Below, piece by piece: positions 1-7,924 of a stretch of 64,000 nt of DNA. The stretch is taken from contig NZ_CP009288.1 of assembly GCF_000756615.1 (NCBI RefSeq), positions 4,092,001-4,156,000 on the forward strand, in the 5' to 3' direction. Each line of letters begins with the position of its first letter. Position 1 is the stretch's first letter. The notes beneath the pieces are model-generated. The model searched no databases. It worked only from the letters and a program-made list of their open reading frames with translations, and was not told the origin of the DNA. The translations under genes were made by a program, and so were the position numbers. This DNA comes from Paenibacillus durus. GTDB lineage: Bacteria > Bacillota > Bacilli > Paenibacillales > Paenibacillaceae.

Positions 1-473
1 TACAAGCCGAGCCGCCATACCTTGTCATTTCGATCATAAGCCGGTTTGAGTCTGGCTGTTCGTTCCTTACCTTCACGAATATAACGGATGTTGAGTTCGC
101 TGCCGGTATTTCCTGCCCTCTTTACCAGATCCGACACCCTGCTTATCTCGTTCAGCTTGACGCCATCAATGGATACCATAAGATCGCCCGGCAGCAGTCC
201 GCTCGTCTCGCCCGGTGATATTTTAGTTTGCCCCGACACGTCGACAAGATGATGTCCCACAACCAGCACGCCTGCCGACTTCACCTTAACGCCGATTGTC
301 TGCCCGCCGGGATATACCCTAATGTCGTGCTCTGCTCCGTTCTGGGCCGCTGCGTGTCCGTGATTTATTTCGGCATTCGAGGCATAGCCGGAACCCGGAA
401 CGGTCAAACCTGAAACACTAAGAAAGAAGGCAAATAAAAGACCTGGCATTAACTTCCTGAGGTTGGGCTTCAA
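1..473 (-). CDS. spoIVB: SpoIVB peptidase, N-terminal part (cut by window edge)
   Basis: The reading frame enters from the left edge and is incomplete at its C-terminus. SpoIVB is the forespore-secreted serine peptidase that cleaves SpoIVFA and so triggers pro-sigma-K processing. The visible part has a hydrophobic N-terminus, then the segment VYPGGQTIGVKVKSAGVLVV typical of the family, then a PDZ-like stretch (SPGETSGLLPGDLMVSIDGV). The catalytic peptidase domain lies outside the window. A TTG start at 473 is preferred because GGGAG sits about 11 bases upstream; ATG at 449 is the alternative. It lies about 100 bp downstream of recN on the same strand, the usual recN-spoIVB order. Confidence 0.88.
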   Translation of the reverse strand, partial: MKPNLRKLMPGLLFAFFLSVSGLTVPGSGYASNAEINHGHAAAQNGAEHDIRVYPGGQTIGVKVKSAGVLVVGHHLVDVSGQTKISPGETSGLLPGDLMVSIDGVKLNEISRVSDLVKRAGNTGSELNIRYIREGKERTARLKPAYDRNDKVWRLGL

Positions 474-571
474 AGGCTGTCACGCTCCCTTTTGCTTCTT
501 TCGCTTGACGAAAAAAGTGGTCGCCAATTGCGTACCTATAAGATAACCCTGCCCCCAGGCTTTTATTACTG

Positions 572-2314
572 TCAATACTTAACCGCTTGGGCTTCCCCAG
601 CCTTGCTGGCCTCCGCCAGATTAAGCATTTCCTGCGCATGATGCAGCGTTTTTTCAGTAATCTCCACACCGCCCAGCATTCTGGCCAGCTCCTTAACCCG
701 TCCATCTTCGGACAGGGCCTCCACCTCGGTCATTGTACGGCCTTCCTGCACCTTTTTACGGATAAGATACTGATGGTCCGCCATGCAGGCCACCTGCGGC
801 AGGTGAGTTATGGAGAAGACCTGGCATGTTGAGGACAGCCGGTACAGCTTATCGGCGATGGATTGCGCTGCACGTCCGCTGACCCCGGTGTCCACTTCGT
901 CGAATATCAGAACAGGGATATCCTCATGCCTTGCGAAGATGCTCTTCATTGCCAGCATGATACGCGACAGCTCTCCGCCCGAAGCAATTTTGCTCAACGG
1001 ACGCAGCGGCTCGCCCGGATTGGGAGAAATCATGAACTCGGCGCTGTCTATACCCTGCCGGGTCAACCGGATGCGGCGTCCTTCATATTCAACTCCCCGT
1101 GGATCATCAAGCGTATCAATCTTAACTTCAAGGGAAGTCCGCTCCATTTGAAGGTCCTTCAGTTCACCTTCGACCTGTGACGCCAGATCCGCCGCACACT
1201 GACGCCGGGCTTCGCTAAGCTGCACCGCTGTCTCCATCAGTTCGCTAAGCAGGACGTCCCGCTTAACCGTAAGTTTCTCCAAATGTTCGTCCTTGTTCTC
1301 AAGTAAATCGGTTTCACGGGAGATCTGCTCGTAATACTCCAGAATTTGCTCCACGCTGTCGCCGTATTTACGCCGCAGGCCGGAGATAAGATCAAGCCGA
1401 TTCTCCACTTCTTCCAGCCTTGCCGGGTTGAACTCAATGTCTTCGCGGTAATCGCGCAGCTGGAAAGAGGCATCCTCCAATTGATAAAAAGAGGACTGAA
1501 GCTGTTCCAGAACAGGCTTTAGCGCTTTTTCATCATAACGGACAACTTCTTCCAAGGAGGAAATAACGTTGCTGATCGCTTCAAGCCCCTGACGGCCATT
1601 CAGCAGCTCGTAAGCGCCGGAGATGGAATCCATCATTTTCTCGCTATAGGATAGTTTGACCCTTTCCTCGGAAAGTAATTCATCTTCTCCCGGCTTTAAG
1701 GCAGCAGAAGAGATCTCCTCCAATTGAAACCGGTACAGATCAAGCATCTGATAGCTTTTTTGGCTCGAATCCTGCAGCTCGCGAAGTTCTTTCTCCACCT
1801 GGGCAAACTTTGAATATTTCTCCTGGTATTCCGCCTTAAGCGGTCCGATTACAGATTCTCCATACGTATCCAGCAGCCCCAGATGCCGCTCCGGTCTAAG
1901 CAGATTCTGGTGCTCGTGCTGGCCGTGGATATTGACAAGCTGCTCACCAATTTCACGCAGCATCGTCAGATTTACCATTTGGCCGTTAACTCTTGAAGTA
2001 CTCTTTCCCTGGGAATTCAGCTCCCGGCGTATAATTAAATGCTCTTCTTTCTGCGCCCTGATTCCGAGCTTCTCCAGCGTGCTCCAGACCGAATGTCCGC
2101 TTGGCAGGCTGAACAGGGCTTCCATCTCCGCCTTCTCGCAGCCGTAGCGAATGGATTCCGCCGAGCCCCTGGCCCCGGCAATCAATCCAAGCGCATCAAT
2201 GATGATTGATTTGCCCGCGCCCGTCTCACCGGTAAGCACGTGAAAGCCCGGATAAAAGTAGACATCTACCGACTCGACAACCGCCAGGTTGCGAATGGAT
2301 AATGTTTCAAGCAC
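572..2314 (-). CDS. recN: DNA repair protein RecN
   Basis: SMC-like ATPase that gathers at DNA double-strand breaks and helps recombination. The 580 residues are normal for RecN. The Walker A motif GETGAGKS lies at residues 29-36, a long coiled-coil region occupies the centre, the ABC signature SGGELSR is near residue 445, and Walker B VLIFDE with the D-loop DTGVSG is near 468-480. The ATG at 2314 follows a GGAGG-like site. A sigma-A-type promoter with a perfect LexA/DinR palindrome in its spacer lies about 165 bp upstream, so damage-induced transcription separate from the argR operon is likely. spoIVB follows downstream. Confidence 0.97.
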   Translation of the reverse strand: MLETLSIRNLAVVESVDVYFYPGFHVLTGETGAGKSIIIDALGLIAGARGSAESIRYGCEKAEMEALFSLPSGHSVWSTLEKLGIRAQKEEHLIIRRELNSQGKSTSRVNGQMVNLTMLREIGEQLVNIHGQHEHQNLLRPERHLGLLDTYGESVIGPLKAEYQEKYSKFAQVEKELRELQDSSQKSYQMLDLYRFQLEEISSAALKPGEDELLSEERVKLSYSEKMMDSISGAYELLNGRQGLEAISNVISSLEEVVRYDEKALKPVLEQLQSSFYQLEDASFQLRDYREDIEFNPARLEEVENRLDLISGLRRKYGDSVEQILEYYEQISRETDLLENKDEHLEKLTVKRDVLLSELMETAVQLSEARRQCAADLASQVEGELKDLQMERTSLEVKIDTLDDPRGVEYEGRRIRLTRQGIDSAEFMISPNPGEPLRPLSKIASGGELSRIMLAMKSIFARHEDIPVLIFDEVDTGVSGRAAQSIADKLYRLSSTCQVFSITHLPQVACMADHQYLIRKKVQEGRTMTEVEALSEDGRVKELARMLGGVEITEKTLHHAQEMLNLAEASKAGEAQAVKY

Positions 2315-2480
2315 AAATATTGCACCTCCGACGCATAAATAACATGCCCTATGAACTCTCCCTCATACTAATGATTAGCGAAAGGGAGCTCTTGTAAAGT
2401 CCATTCTACTCAAAAAGACGTTAGCCAAGCTAATTTGGCTTCCCGGCAAATTCGTTTAAGATTTACACGGCCATGCTCAA

Positions 2481-2509
2481 AGTATGACCGAACATAGGTT
2501 CGGAGTCAA
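2481..2509 (-). promoter_or_regulatory. SOS promoter of recN with LexA box
   Basis: Read on the minus strand: -35 TTGACT (2504-2509), a 17-base spacer, and -10 CATACT (2481-2486). The spacer contains CGAACATAGGTTCG (2489-2502 on the plus strand), a perfect match to the Gram-positive LexA/DinR consensus CGAAC-N4-GTTCG. A repressor there would block polymerase directly. Confidence 0.85.
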
Positions 2510-2635
2510 GGGGTTTTCAGTAAAAAAGTTACTGTCAGGCGAGAAGAACGAAATTAATGCGCAAATGTGAAACATCCGAAGGGGGGCGTAAAAATGGCTA
2601 TGGAATAGATCGAACAAGATGCTTGAAGATAGCGG

Positions 2636-2712
2636 ACAATGAAGAGGGCAAAGACCCTCCCTTGTCCGGAGCCGATTCATCCCATGCATATAGAGGAAGG
2701 GGTCTTTTTTAA
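2636..2712 (+). terminator. Possible plus-strand terminator with competing hairpin
   Basis: An extended hairpin (GGACAA...TTGTCC enclosing GAGGG...CCCTC, 2636-2669) shares bases with a second possible stem AAAGACCC (2654-2661) with GGGTCTTT. The second stem ends in six T residues on the plus strand. No plus-strand gene lies nearby, so this may be a bidirectional structure ending argR transcription or the end of an unknown short plus-strand RNA. The right stem has a long loop, hence low confidence. Confidence 0.3.
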
Positions 2713-2726
2713 CGCTGATACTTAAA

Positions 2727-3173
2727 TTAAATGTAACCCATGATTTGTGATACTACTTTTTTGCTGTCCTCCGTCTCCCGGCAGATAATCAAAATCGTAT
2801 CATCACCGGAGATTGTCCCCATAATTTGCGGCCACTCGATACTGTCGATCAGCGCGGCGACGGAGTTGGCCGTTCCAGGCAGACATTTCATAACAACCAG
2901 ATTGCCCGAGTAGTCGATGTGCACAAAATTGTCCACGAGCACCCGTCTCAGCTTCTGTGTCGGATTGTAGCGCTGATCGGTTGGCAGCGAATACTTATAT
3001 CTCCCGTCATCCATCGGAACCTTGATTAGCAGCAGTTCCTTGATATCTCGGGACACGGTTGCCTGGGTAACTTGAAAACCAGCGTTTCGAAGCGCTTCAA
3101 CCAGCTCATCCTGTGTTTCAATATCCCTATGGGTAATGATTTCTCGTATCTTGATATGTCTTTGACCTTTCAT
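2727..3173 (-). CDS. argR: Arginine repressor ArgR/AhrC
   Basis: Hexameric transcription factor that binds ARG boxes with arginine as corepressor and controls arginine synthesis and breakdown. Its 148 residues are full length for the family. The N-terminal winged helix (IREIITHRDIETQDELVEAL and TQATVSRDIKELLLIKV) carries the SRDI recognition signature. The C-terminal arginine-binding oligomerisation part contains GTISGDDTILIIC. It is the last gene of the long nusB-to-argR minus-strand run before the separately promoted recN. Confidence 0.96.
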   Translation of the reverse strand: MKGQRHIKIREIITHRDIETQDELVEALRNAGFQVTQATVSRDIKELLLIKVPMDDGRYKYSLPTDQRYNPTQKLRRVLVDNFVHIDYSGNLVVMKCLPGTANSVAALIDSIEWPQIMGTISGDDTILIICRETEDSKKVVSQIMGYI

Positions 3174-3201
3174 TAATAGCCTCCCGTATATTTAAAAAGT
3201 G

Positions 3202-3675
3202 CTAATCATTCTCTCCATCATCCCTGCCAAAAGTGATCACGTTGACCGTGGCGGCCGGAGCATTCACATAGAGCAGACCCCCAACCCCTGGATAAATCAA
3301 AAGATATGGAAGCAGCATATCCCGCAGTCCGCTTCCGGTCCACTCCACCGGACGGCGCGGACGAGCAAGCACGACGAGATACTGTGTGCCATCCTCCGCT
3401 GCAGCGATGTAATCGACAAACAGCCGGCTGTACAGCGGAGCGCCGTCAACGTTAAAGGACAGCGGAATTTTCAGCTTGCCGCCGACAACTTCGTAGCCTG
3501 CATCTTCCAGCAAACTTACAGCCGGGTGGGGGTTAATCTCATCATTCAGCGGAATATGATCCTGCAAAAAGGAACGCGGCGAGCTCTGGAGCCATACATA
3601 AATGCGGTAGACGACCCATACCGCCAGCCCAACGCCGATCACCGCCATAACCGCTTTGTCCGGGCTACCCGACAT
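3202..3675 (-). CDS. Conserved hypothetical membrane-anchored protein
   Basis: Not recognised as a named family. It has 157 residues. Residues of about 5-28 (KAVMAVIGVGLAVWVVYRIY) form one predicted membrane helix, and the rest looks soluble and mixed alpha/beta, with no cysteine pair or catalytic motif that I can see. The ATG at 3675 is preferred over the GTG at 3684 because GAGGTG sits five bases before the ATG. It lies between tlyA and argR in the same direction with short gaps, so it is probably cotranscribed. No function is assigned. Confidence 0.75.
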   Translation of the reverse strand: MSGSPDKAVMAVIGVGLAVWVVYRIYVWLQSSPRSFLQDHIPLNDEINPHPAVSLLEDAGYEVVGGKLKIPLSFNVDGAPLYSRLFVDYIAAAEDGTQYLVVLARPRRPVEWTGSGLRDMLLPYLLIYPGVGGLLYVNAPAATVNVITFGRDDGEND

Positions 3676-3740
3676 CCGAATCACCTCGGTGATTTATTCG
3701 AGCAGATAGGGCAAAATCCCTCCTAATAGCCAAAAGAAAC

Positions 3741-4676
3741 TCATCTTCTCGATGAGTTTCCATGAGTGGATGCCTGACCGCCGAACGTGCCCGCGGCTTC
3801 CGCCACCACGTCTTTCGCGATTGCGGCAAAATCGCCGTAAGACTCGGAGGAAGCCTGATCGTGGGACACTTCCCCCCGGTCAGCGGCTTCGCCGCTATCG
3901 TGTACGCCTTCCTGTTCAAGACGCCAGTGAGCCAGAAATTCGATGTTGCCCTCACCGCCCGTGATCGGCGAGAAAGTCAGGCCCTTGAGAATAAAGCCAA
4001 GGTCACGCGCCATTGTCAGCACATTCTCCAGCACTTCCCGATGAACCGCCGGATCGCGTACAACACCGGATTTGCCGACCTTTTCCCGACCGGCCTCGAA
4101 TTGGGGCTTGATCAGCGCTACAATGTCGGCGGGGCGGTCCAGCAGCGCCATGAGCGGAGGAAGAATGATCTTTAGGGAGATGAAAGAAACATCGATACTG
4201 GCGAAATCCGGAACGGGGCCTTTGAGGTCGGGCGGCGTCATATACCGGAAATTCGTCCGTTCCATGACGCATACCCGTTCATCTTCGCGCAGCGACCAGT
4301 CCAACTGGTTATAGCCTACGTCGATGGCATAAACATAGCTTGCTCCGTTCTGAAGCGCGCAATCGGTGAATCCTCCGGTGGAAGCGCCGATATCCAGCAT
4401 TGTTCGGCTCGAAACATCGATGCCAAAAAGGCGCAGCGCCTTTTCAAGCTTGAGCCCTCCCCTGCTGACATAAGGGTGTACAGCGCCTTTCACCTTAAGG
4501 ACAGCACTTCGCGGCACCTTCATGCCGGCTTTCTCGATGCGTTCTTCATTGGCTAGCACCAGGCCAGCCATTATGGCCGCTTTGGCCTTCTCGCGGCTTT
4601 CATAGAAGCCCTGCTCGACGAGCAGAACGTCGATTCTTTCCTTAGGGCTCCGTTCTTTTTCTTTACCGTGCTCCAT
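3741..4676 (-). CDS. tlyA: TlyA-family rRNA 2'-O-methyltransferase
   Basis: Predicted S-adenosylmethionine-dependent 2'-O-methyltransferase of ribosomal RNA, often annotated as hemolysin A. An N-terminal S4 RNA-binding domain (RIDVLLVEQGFYESREKAKA) is followed by an FtsJ-like fold with the SAM motif MLDIGASTGGFTD and the later motif ALIKPQFE. The ATG at 4676 follows GGAG with a six-base gap; upstream candidates overlap that site. At 311 residues it is about 40 longer than usual TlyA: after FLAHWRLEQEG comes an Asp/Glu/Ala/Ser-rich tail without a recognisable fold. It lies 37 bp after dxs. Confidence 0.93.
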   Translation of the reverse strand: MEHGKEKERSPKERIDVLLVEQGFYESREKAKAAIMAGLVLANEERIEKAGMKVPRSAVLKVKGAVHPYVSRGGLKLEKALRLFGIDVSSRTMLDIGASTGGFTDCALQNGASYVYAIDVGYNQLDWSLREDERVCVMERTNFRYMTPPDLKGPVPDFASIDVSFISLKIILPPLMALLDRPADIVALIKPQFEAGREKVGKSGVVRDPAVHREVLENVLTMARDLGFILKGLTFSPITGGEGNIEFLAHWRLEQEGVHDSGEAADRGEVSHDQASSESYGDFAAIAKDVVAEAAGTFGGQASTHGNSSRR

Positions 4677-4713
4677 AGTCATCTCCAACTTCTATTCTCG
4701 CATCTTCGCAAGC

Positions 4714-6621
4714 TTACGAAGACGTAGTTGTCTTGCCGTAAGGATAAGAGCTTGCCGCCCTCATCGATTTGATTCGTCCGCATAGCGCTTCAACGGTAAG
4801 TCCCGTCAGTTGGCGCTGCTCCTTAATCGAGCCGTGCTCGACAAATATATCCGGCACGCCCATCAATTCAACGCTGACAGTATGCAGTCCATGTTCAGCA
4901 TAATACTCGAGCACAGCGCTGCCTAGGCTCCCCGCCTGGCTCGCTTCTTCGAGCACGACCATCTTCGTTCCGGCCCGGGCAAGACCCTGCAGCATGGAAC
5001 CGTCCAAAGGCTTCAAGAACCGGGCATTGACAACGCCAACCTGGATTCCTTCCCGTTTGAGCTGGTCTGCCGCCTCTTCGGCCAACTGCACCATCGGTCC
5101 GCAAGCAATAACGGCAATGTCATCGCCCGGACGAAGCCGCTCCCACGAGCCGATCGGCAGGCAGCGAAGCTCCGGATCAAGCGCTACTCCGGTGCCATTC
5201 ACGCGGGGATAACGGTATGCAATCGGGCCTTCATTATATTCCAGCGCCGTCTTCATCATATGGCGCAGCTCGTTCTCATCCTTGGGCATCATTAGCACAA
5301 TATTCGGGATATGCCGCATAAAAGCGATATCGTATACCCCCTGATGCGTCTCCCCGTCTGCTCCGACAAATCCCGCCCGGTCGATGGCGAACATCACGTT
5401 CGCGTTATGCCGGCAGATGTCGTGTACAATCTGGTCGTATGCGCGCTGCATAAAAGTGGAATAGACCGCAAATACCGGCTTCATTCCCTCCATCGCCAGC
5501 GCAGCGCACAGCGTCGCCGCATGCTGCTCCGCGATACCCACATCAATCATCCGGCCGGGAAATTCCTTCGAGAACGGAAACAGGCCCGAACCTCCCGGCA
5601 TCGCCGGAGTCACGGCGATCAGCCGCTCGTCTTGGCGCCCAAGCTCAATCAAGGTCTCGCCGAATACTTCCGTATACATAGGATTGCCTACAGCTTTCAG
5701 TACCTGGCCGGATTCAATCTTATACGGCGTGATGCCGTGCCATTTATAGGAATCGGCTTCCGCCGGCTTATAGCCTTTGCCCTTCGTAGTGAGCACATGC
5801 ACCAGCACGGGACCCGCCACATTGTCGGCCTGATGGAATGTATCGATCATAGTCGTAAGATCATGTCCATCCACAGGTCCAAGATATGTAAAGCCCAGTT
5901 CCTCGAACAGAACGCCGGGAACCATCATATATTTGAGGCGGTCTTTCATCCGTTCCGCAGTCTTCGCCAACCGGCCGCCGATGGCCGGAATCTTCCTTAG
6001 AAGCCCTTCCACTTCATCCTTGGCCCGTAAATAATGCCGGTCAGAGCGAATCCGGCTTAAATAGTTATGCATAGCTCCGACATTGGGCGCGATGGACATT
6101 TCATTATCGTTAAGAATAACCATCAGCTTGCGGCGTTCATGTCCGATATGGTTTAGGGCCTCGAAGGCCATACCGCCGGTGAGAGCCCCGTCGCCGATCA
6201 CCGCGATAACCTTGTTGTCCTCTCCCTTGAAATCCCGGGCCATAGCCATACCCATCGCGGCAGAGAGAGAAGTGCTGCTGTGGCCGGCTTCCCATACGTC
6301 ATGTTCGCTTTCGGCCCGCTTGACAAAGCCGCAGAGACCGTTCTGCTTGCGCAGCGAATCGAACCGGTCCTTACGGCCGGTCAATATTTTGTGGACATAC
6401 GCCTGATGTCCGACATCAAAAATAAATTTATCCCTTGGACTGTTGTAGCAGTAATGCAGGGCCAGCGTGAGTTCCACTACTCCCAGATTGGAGGCGAGAT
6501 GTCCGCCGGTCACAGACAGCTTCTCAATCAAAAACCCGCGGATTTCCTCCGCCAGAGTATTCAATTGTTCGATCGATAGCGATTTCAGTTGCTTAGGATC
6601 ATTCAGTTGTGGAAGCAGCAC
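4714..6621 (-). CDS. dxs: 1-deoxy-D-xylulose-5-phosphate synthase
   Basis: First enzyme of the MEP isoprenoid pathway; a cytosolic thiamine diphosphate enzyme joining pyruvate and glyceraldehyde 3-phosphate. The 635 residues are full length. Visible marks are FDVGHQAYVHKILTGR, the ThDP/Mg motif GDGALTGGMAFEALN followed by NDNEMSIAPNVG, the pyrimidine-domain segment DVGIAEQHA, and DRAGFVGADGETHQGVYD. It follows ispA after about 90 bp that contain a hairpin and a TATAAT, so it may have its own promoter as well as read-through from ispA. Confidence 0.97.
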   Translation of the reverse strand: MLLPQLNDPKQLKSLSIEQLNTLAEEIRGFLIEKLSVTGGHLASNLGVVELTLALHYCYNSPRDKFIFDVGHQAYVHKILTGRKDRFDSLRKQNGLCGFVKRAESEHDVWEAGHSSTSLSAAMGMAMARDFKGEDNKVIAVIGDGALTGGMAFEALNHIGHERRKLMVILNDNEMSIAPNVGAMHNYLSRIRSDRHYLRAKDEVEGLLRKIPAIGGRLAKTAERMKDRLKYMMVPGVLFEELGFTYLGPVDGHDLTTMIDTFHQADNVAGPVLVHVLTTKGKGYKPAEADSYKWHGITPYKIESGQVLKAVGNPMYTEVFGETLIELGRQDERLIAVTPAMPGGSGLFPFSKEFPGRMIDVGIAEQHAATLCAALAMEGMKPVFAVYSTFMQRAYDQIVHDICRHNANVMFAIDRAGFVGADGETHQGVYDIAFMRHIPNIVLMMPKDENELRHMMKTALEYNEGPIAYRYPRVNGTGVALDPELRCLPIGSWERLRPGDDIAVIACGPMVQLAEEAADQLKREGIQVGVVNARFLKPLDGSMLQGLARAGTKMVVLEEASQAGSLGSAVLEYYAEHGLHTVSVELMGVPDIFVEHGSIKEQRQLTGLTVEALCGRIKSMRAASSYPYGKTTTSS

Positions 6622-6662
6622 GTGATCTCCCCGCTTTCCTGATGTTGTAAAGTATAGCCTTC

Positions 6663-6702
6663 ATTATAACATATATGAAACGGCTATCGAAATCAGCCGT
6701 TT
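6663..6702 (-). promoter_or_regulatory. Hairpin and possible promoter before dxs
   Basis: On the minus strand a perfect 8-bp stem AAACGGCT/AGCCGTTT (6678-6702) is followed by TATAAT (6663-6668). A weak -35 TTTCGA lies 18 bases upstream, within the hairpin. It lacks a T-run, so it looks more like a partial barrier plus promoter than a strong terminator. Confidence 0.4.
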
Positions 6703-6711
6703 GCGTAAAGC

Positions 6712-7677
6712 TTAATGATCTCTGGACATTAAGTAATCTGCAATTTCGAGCAGGCGCGACCCGTCGGCAAATCCTCCTGCTCGCACGGCGGTCTTGGCTT
6801 CTTCCGTCAGCCGCTCCACTTCCCGGCGGGAGGCCTCCAGCCCGATGAAATAAGGGTAGGTCACCTTCTGCTGCTTCACGTCGCTCCCCGTCTTCTTGCC
6901 AAGCTTGCTTTCGTCGCCGACGAGGTCAAGGATGTCGTCCTGCACCTGAAAAGCAAGCCCGATGCTGACACCGAACCGGCGCAAGGCCTCAAGCTGCTCC
7001 TCCGAAGCTCCACCTATCCGCCCTCCGGCGAGCAGCGAGAAGACGATCAGATCGCCCGTCTTATGTAAATGAATGTAGCGCAGGCTCTCGAGATCGGTCA
7101 GTCCCTGCTCTCCCTCCATGTCAGCCGCCTGCCCGCCGACCATACCGCGCGGACCGGCCATTTCCGCCAGATCCTCCACAATGGACAGCACGCTCTCTGC
7201 AGGTACCCCGTACCTGCGGGTGGCCTGTACGACGCTGTAAAAGGCATGCGTCAGCAGGGCGTCTCCCGCCAATATGGCTGCCGCTTCGCCGTACACTTTA
7301 TGGTTCGTTAACCTTCCCCGCCGGTAATCATCATCGTCCATCGCGGGCAGATCATCATGAATCAATGAATACGTATGCACCATTTCAATCGCTGCGGCCA
7401 CTGGAAGCGCCGCTTCCCGATGTCCTCCGATCGCTTCGCACGCCGCGATAACGAGCAGAGGGCGGAGGCGCTTTCCGCCGGCTAGAAGCGAATAGTTCAT
7501 CGCTTCCGCCAGTTTATCGGGAACCTCCCAATGCGGTGGGAATAACGCCCTGAACTCACCCGAGACGAGATCGCCCACACCGGCGATATATTGATTTAAA
7601 GGCTCACGATTTACGGATTCAGCACTCTGAGCTTCTGCCGGTTCATTCTCGGGAAGGCCGTTATTAAAAGGAGTCAT
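6712..7677 (-). CDS. ispA: Polyprenyl (farnesyl) diphosphate synthase
   Basis: Trans-prenyltransferase condensing IPP with DMAPP/GPP. The two Asp-rich motifs are present: DDLPAMDDDDYRRG (first, with the two-residue spacing seen in bacterial FPP synthases) and FQVQDDILD (second). GGKRLRPLL near the N-terminus is also characteristic. The ATG at 7677 gives 321 residues and follows GGAAGGGG; the longer frame would begin inside xseB with unrelated sequence. It overlaps the xseB 3' end by 14 bp, suggesting translational coupling. The first about 40 residues are poorly conserved and acidic. The product likely feeds undecaprenyl and quinone synthesis. Confidence 0.94.
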   Translation of the reverse strand: MTPFNNGLPENEPAEAQSAESVNREPLNQYIAGVGDLVSGEFRALFPPHWEVPDKLAEAMNYSLLAGGKRLRPLLVIAACEAIGGHREAALPVAAAIEMVHTYSLIHDDLPAMDDDDYRRGRLTNHKVYGEAAAILAGDALLTHAFYSVVQATRRYGVPAESVLSIVEDLAEMAGPRGMVGGQAADMEGEQGLTDLESLRYIHLHKTGDLIVFSLLAGGRIGGASEEQLEALRRFGVSIGLAFQVQDDILDLVGDESKLGKKTGSDVKQQKVTYPYFIGLEASRREVERLTEEAKTAVRAGGFADGSRLLEIADYLMSRDH

Positions 7678-7924
7678 CGCCGTCCCCTTCCAGCGAGGAG
7701 CCAAACGGCTTCTTGCGCAGTTCTCCGTCTTCTTCCACAATCATTTCGATCTTGCGCTCCACCTGCTCAAGCTTGGCTCCGCACAGCTGCGAGAGCTTCA
7801 TCCCCTGCTGAAACAGGTCGATCGCTTTCTCCAGCGGAACGTCGCCCTGCTCCAGTTCACGTACGATCAGCTCAAGCTGGTCCATTGCCTCCTCAAACCC
7901 CAGTTCCGCTTCTTCCTTCGCCAT
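7664..7924 (-). CDS. xseB: Exodeoxyribonuclease VII small subunit
   Basis: Small helical subunit of exonuclease VII. The 86 residues contain the family core FEEAMDQLELIVRELEQGDVPLEKAIDLFQQGMKL (two short pieces of one helical hairpin). The ATG at 7924 is preferred, with GGAGG 12 bases upstream and GAAGG closer; an ATG at 7936 would touch the GGAGG directly. It overlaps the 3' end of xseA by about 32 bp and ispA by 14 bp, a tightly coupled xseA-xseB-ispA block. Confidence 0.94.
   Translation of the reverse strand: MAKEEAELGFEEAMDQLELIVRELEQGDVPLEKAIDLFQQGMKLSQLCGAKLEQVERKIEMIVEEDGELRKKPFGSSLEGDGDDSF

Noticed and set aside
2477..2689. 70-codon minus-strand frame between argR and recN
   Set aside because: No ribosome site, composition unlike protein, and it overlaps the recN promoter and LexA box.
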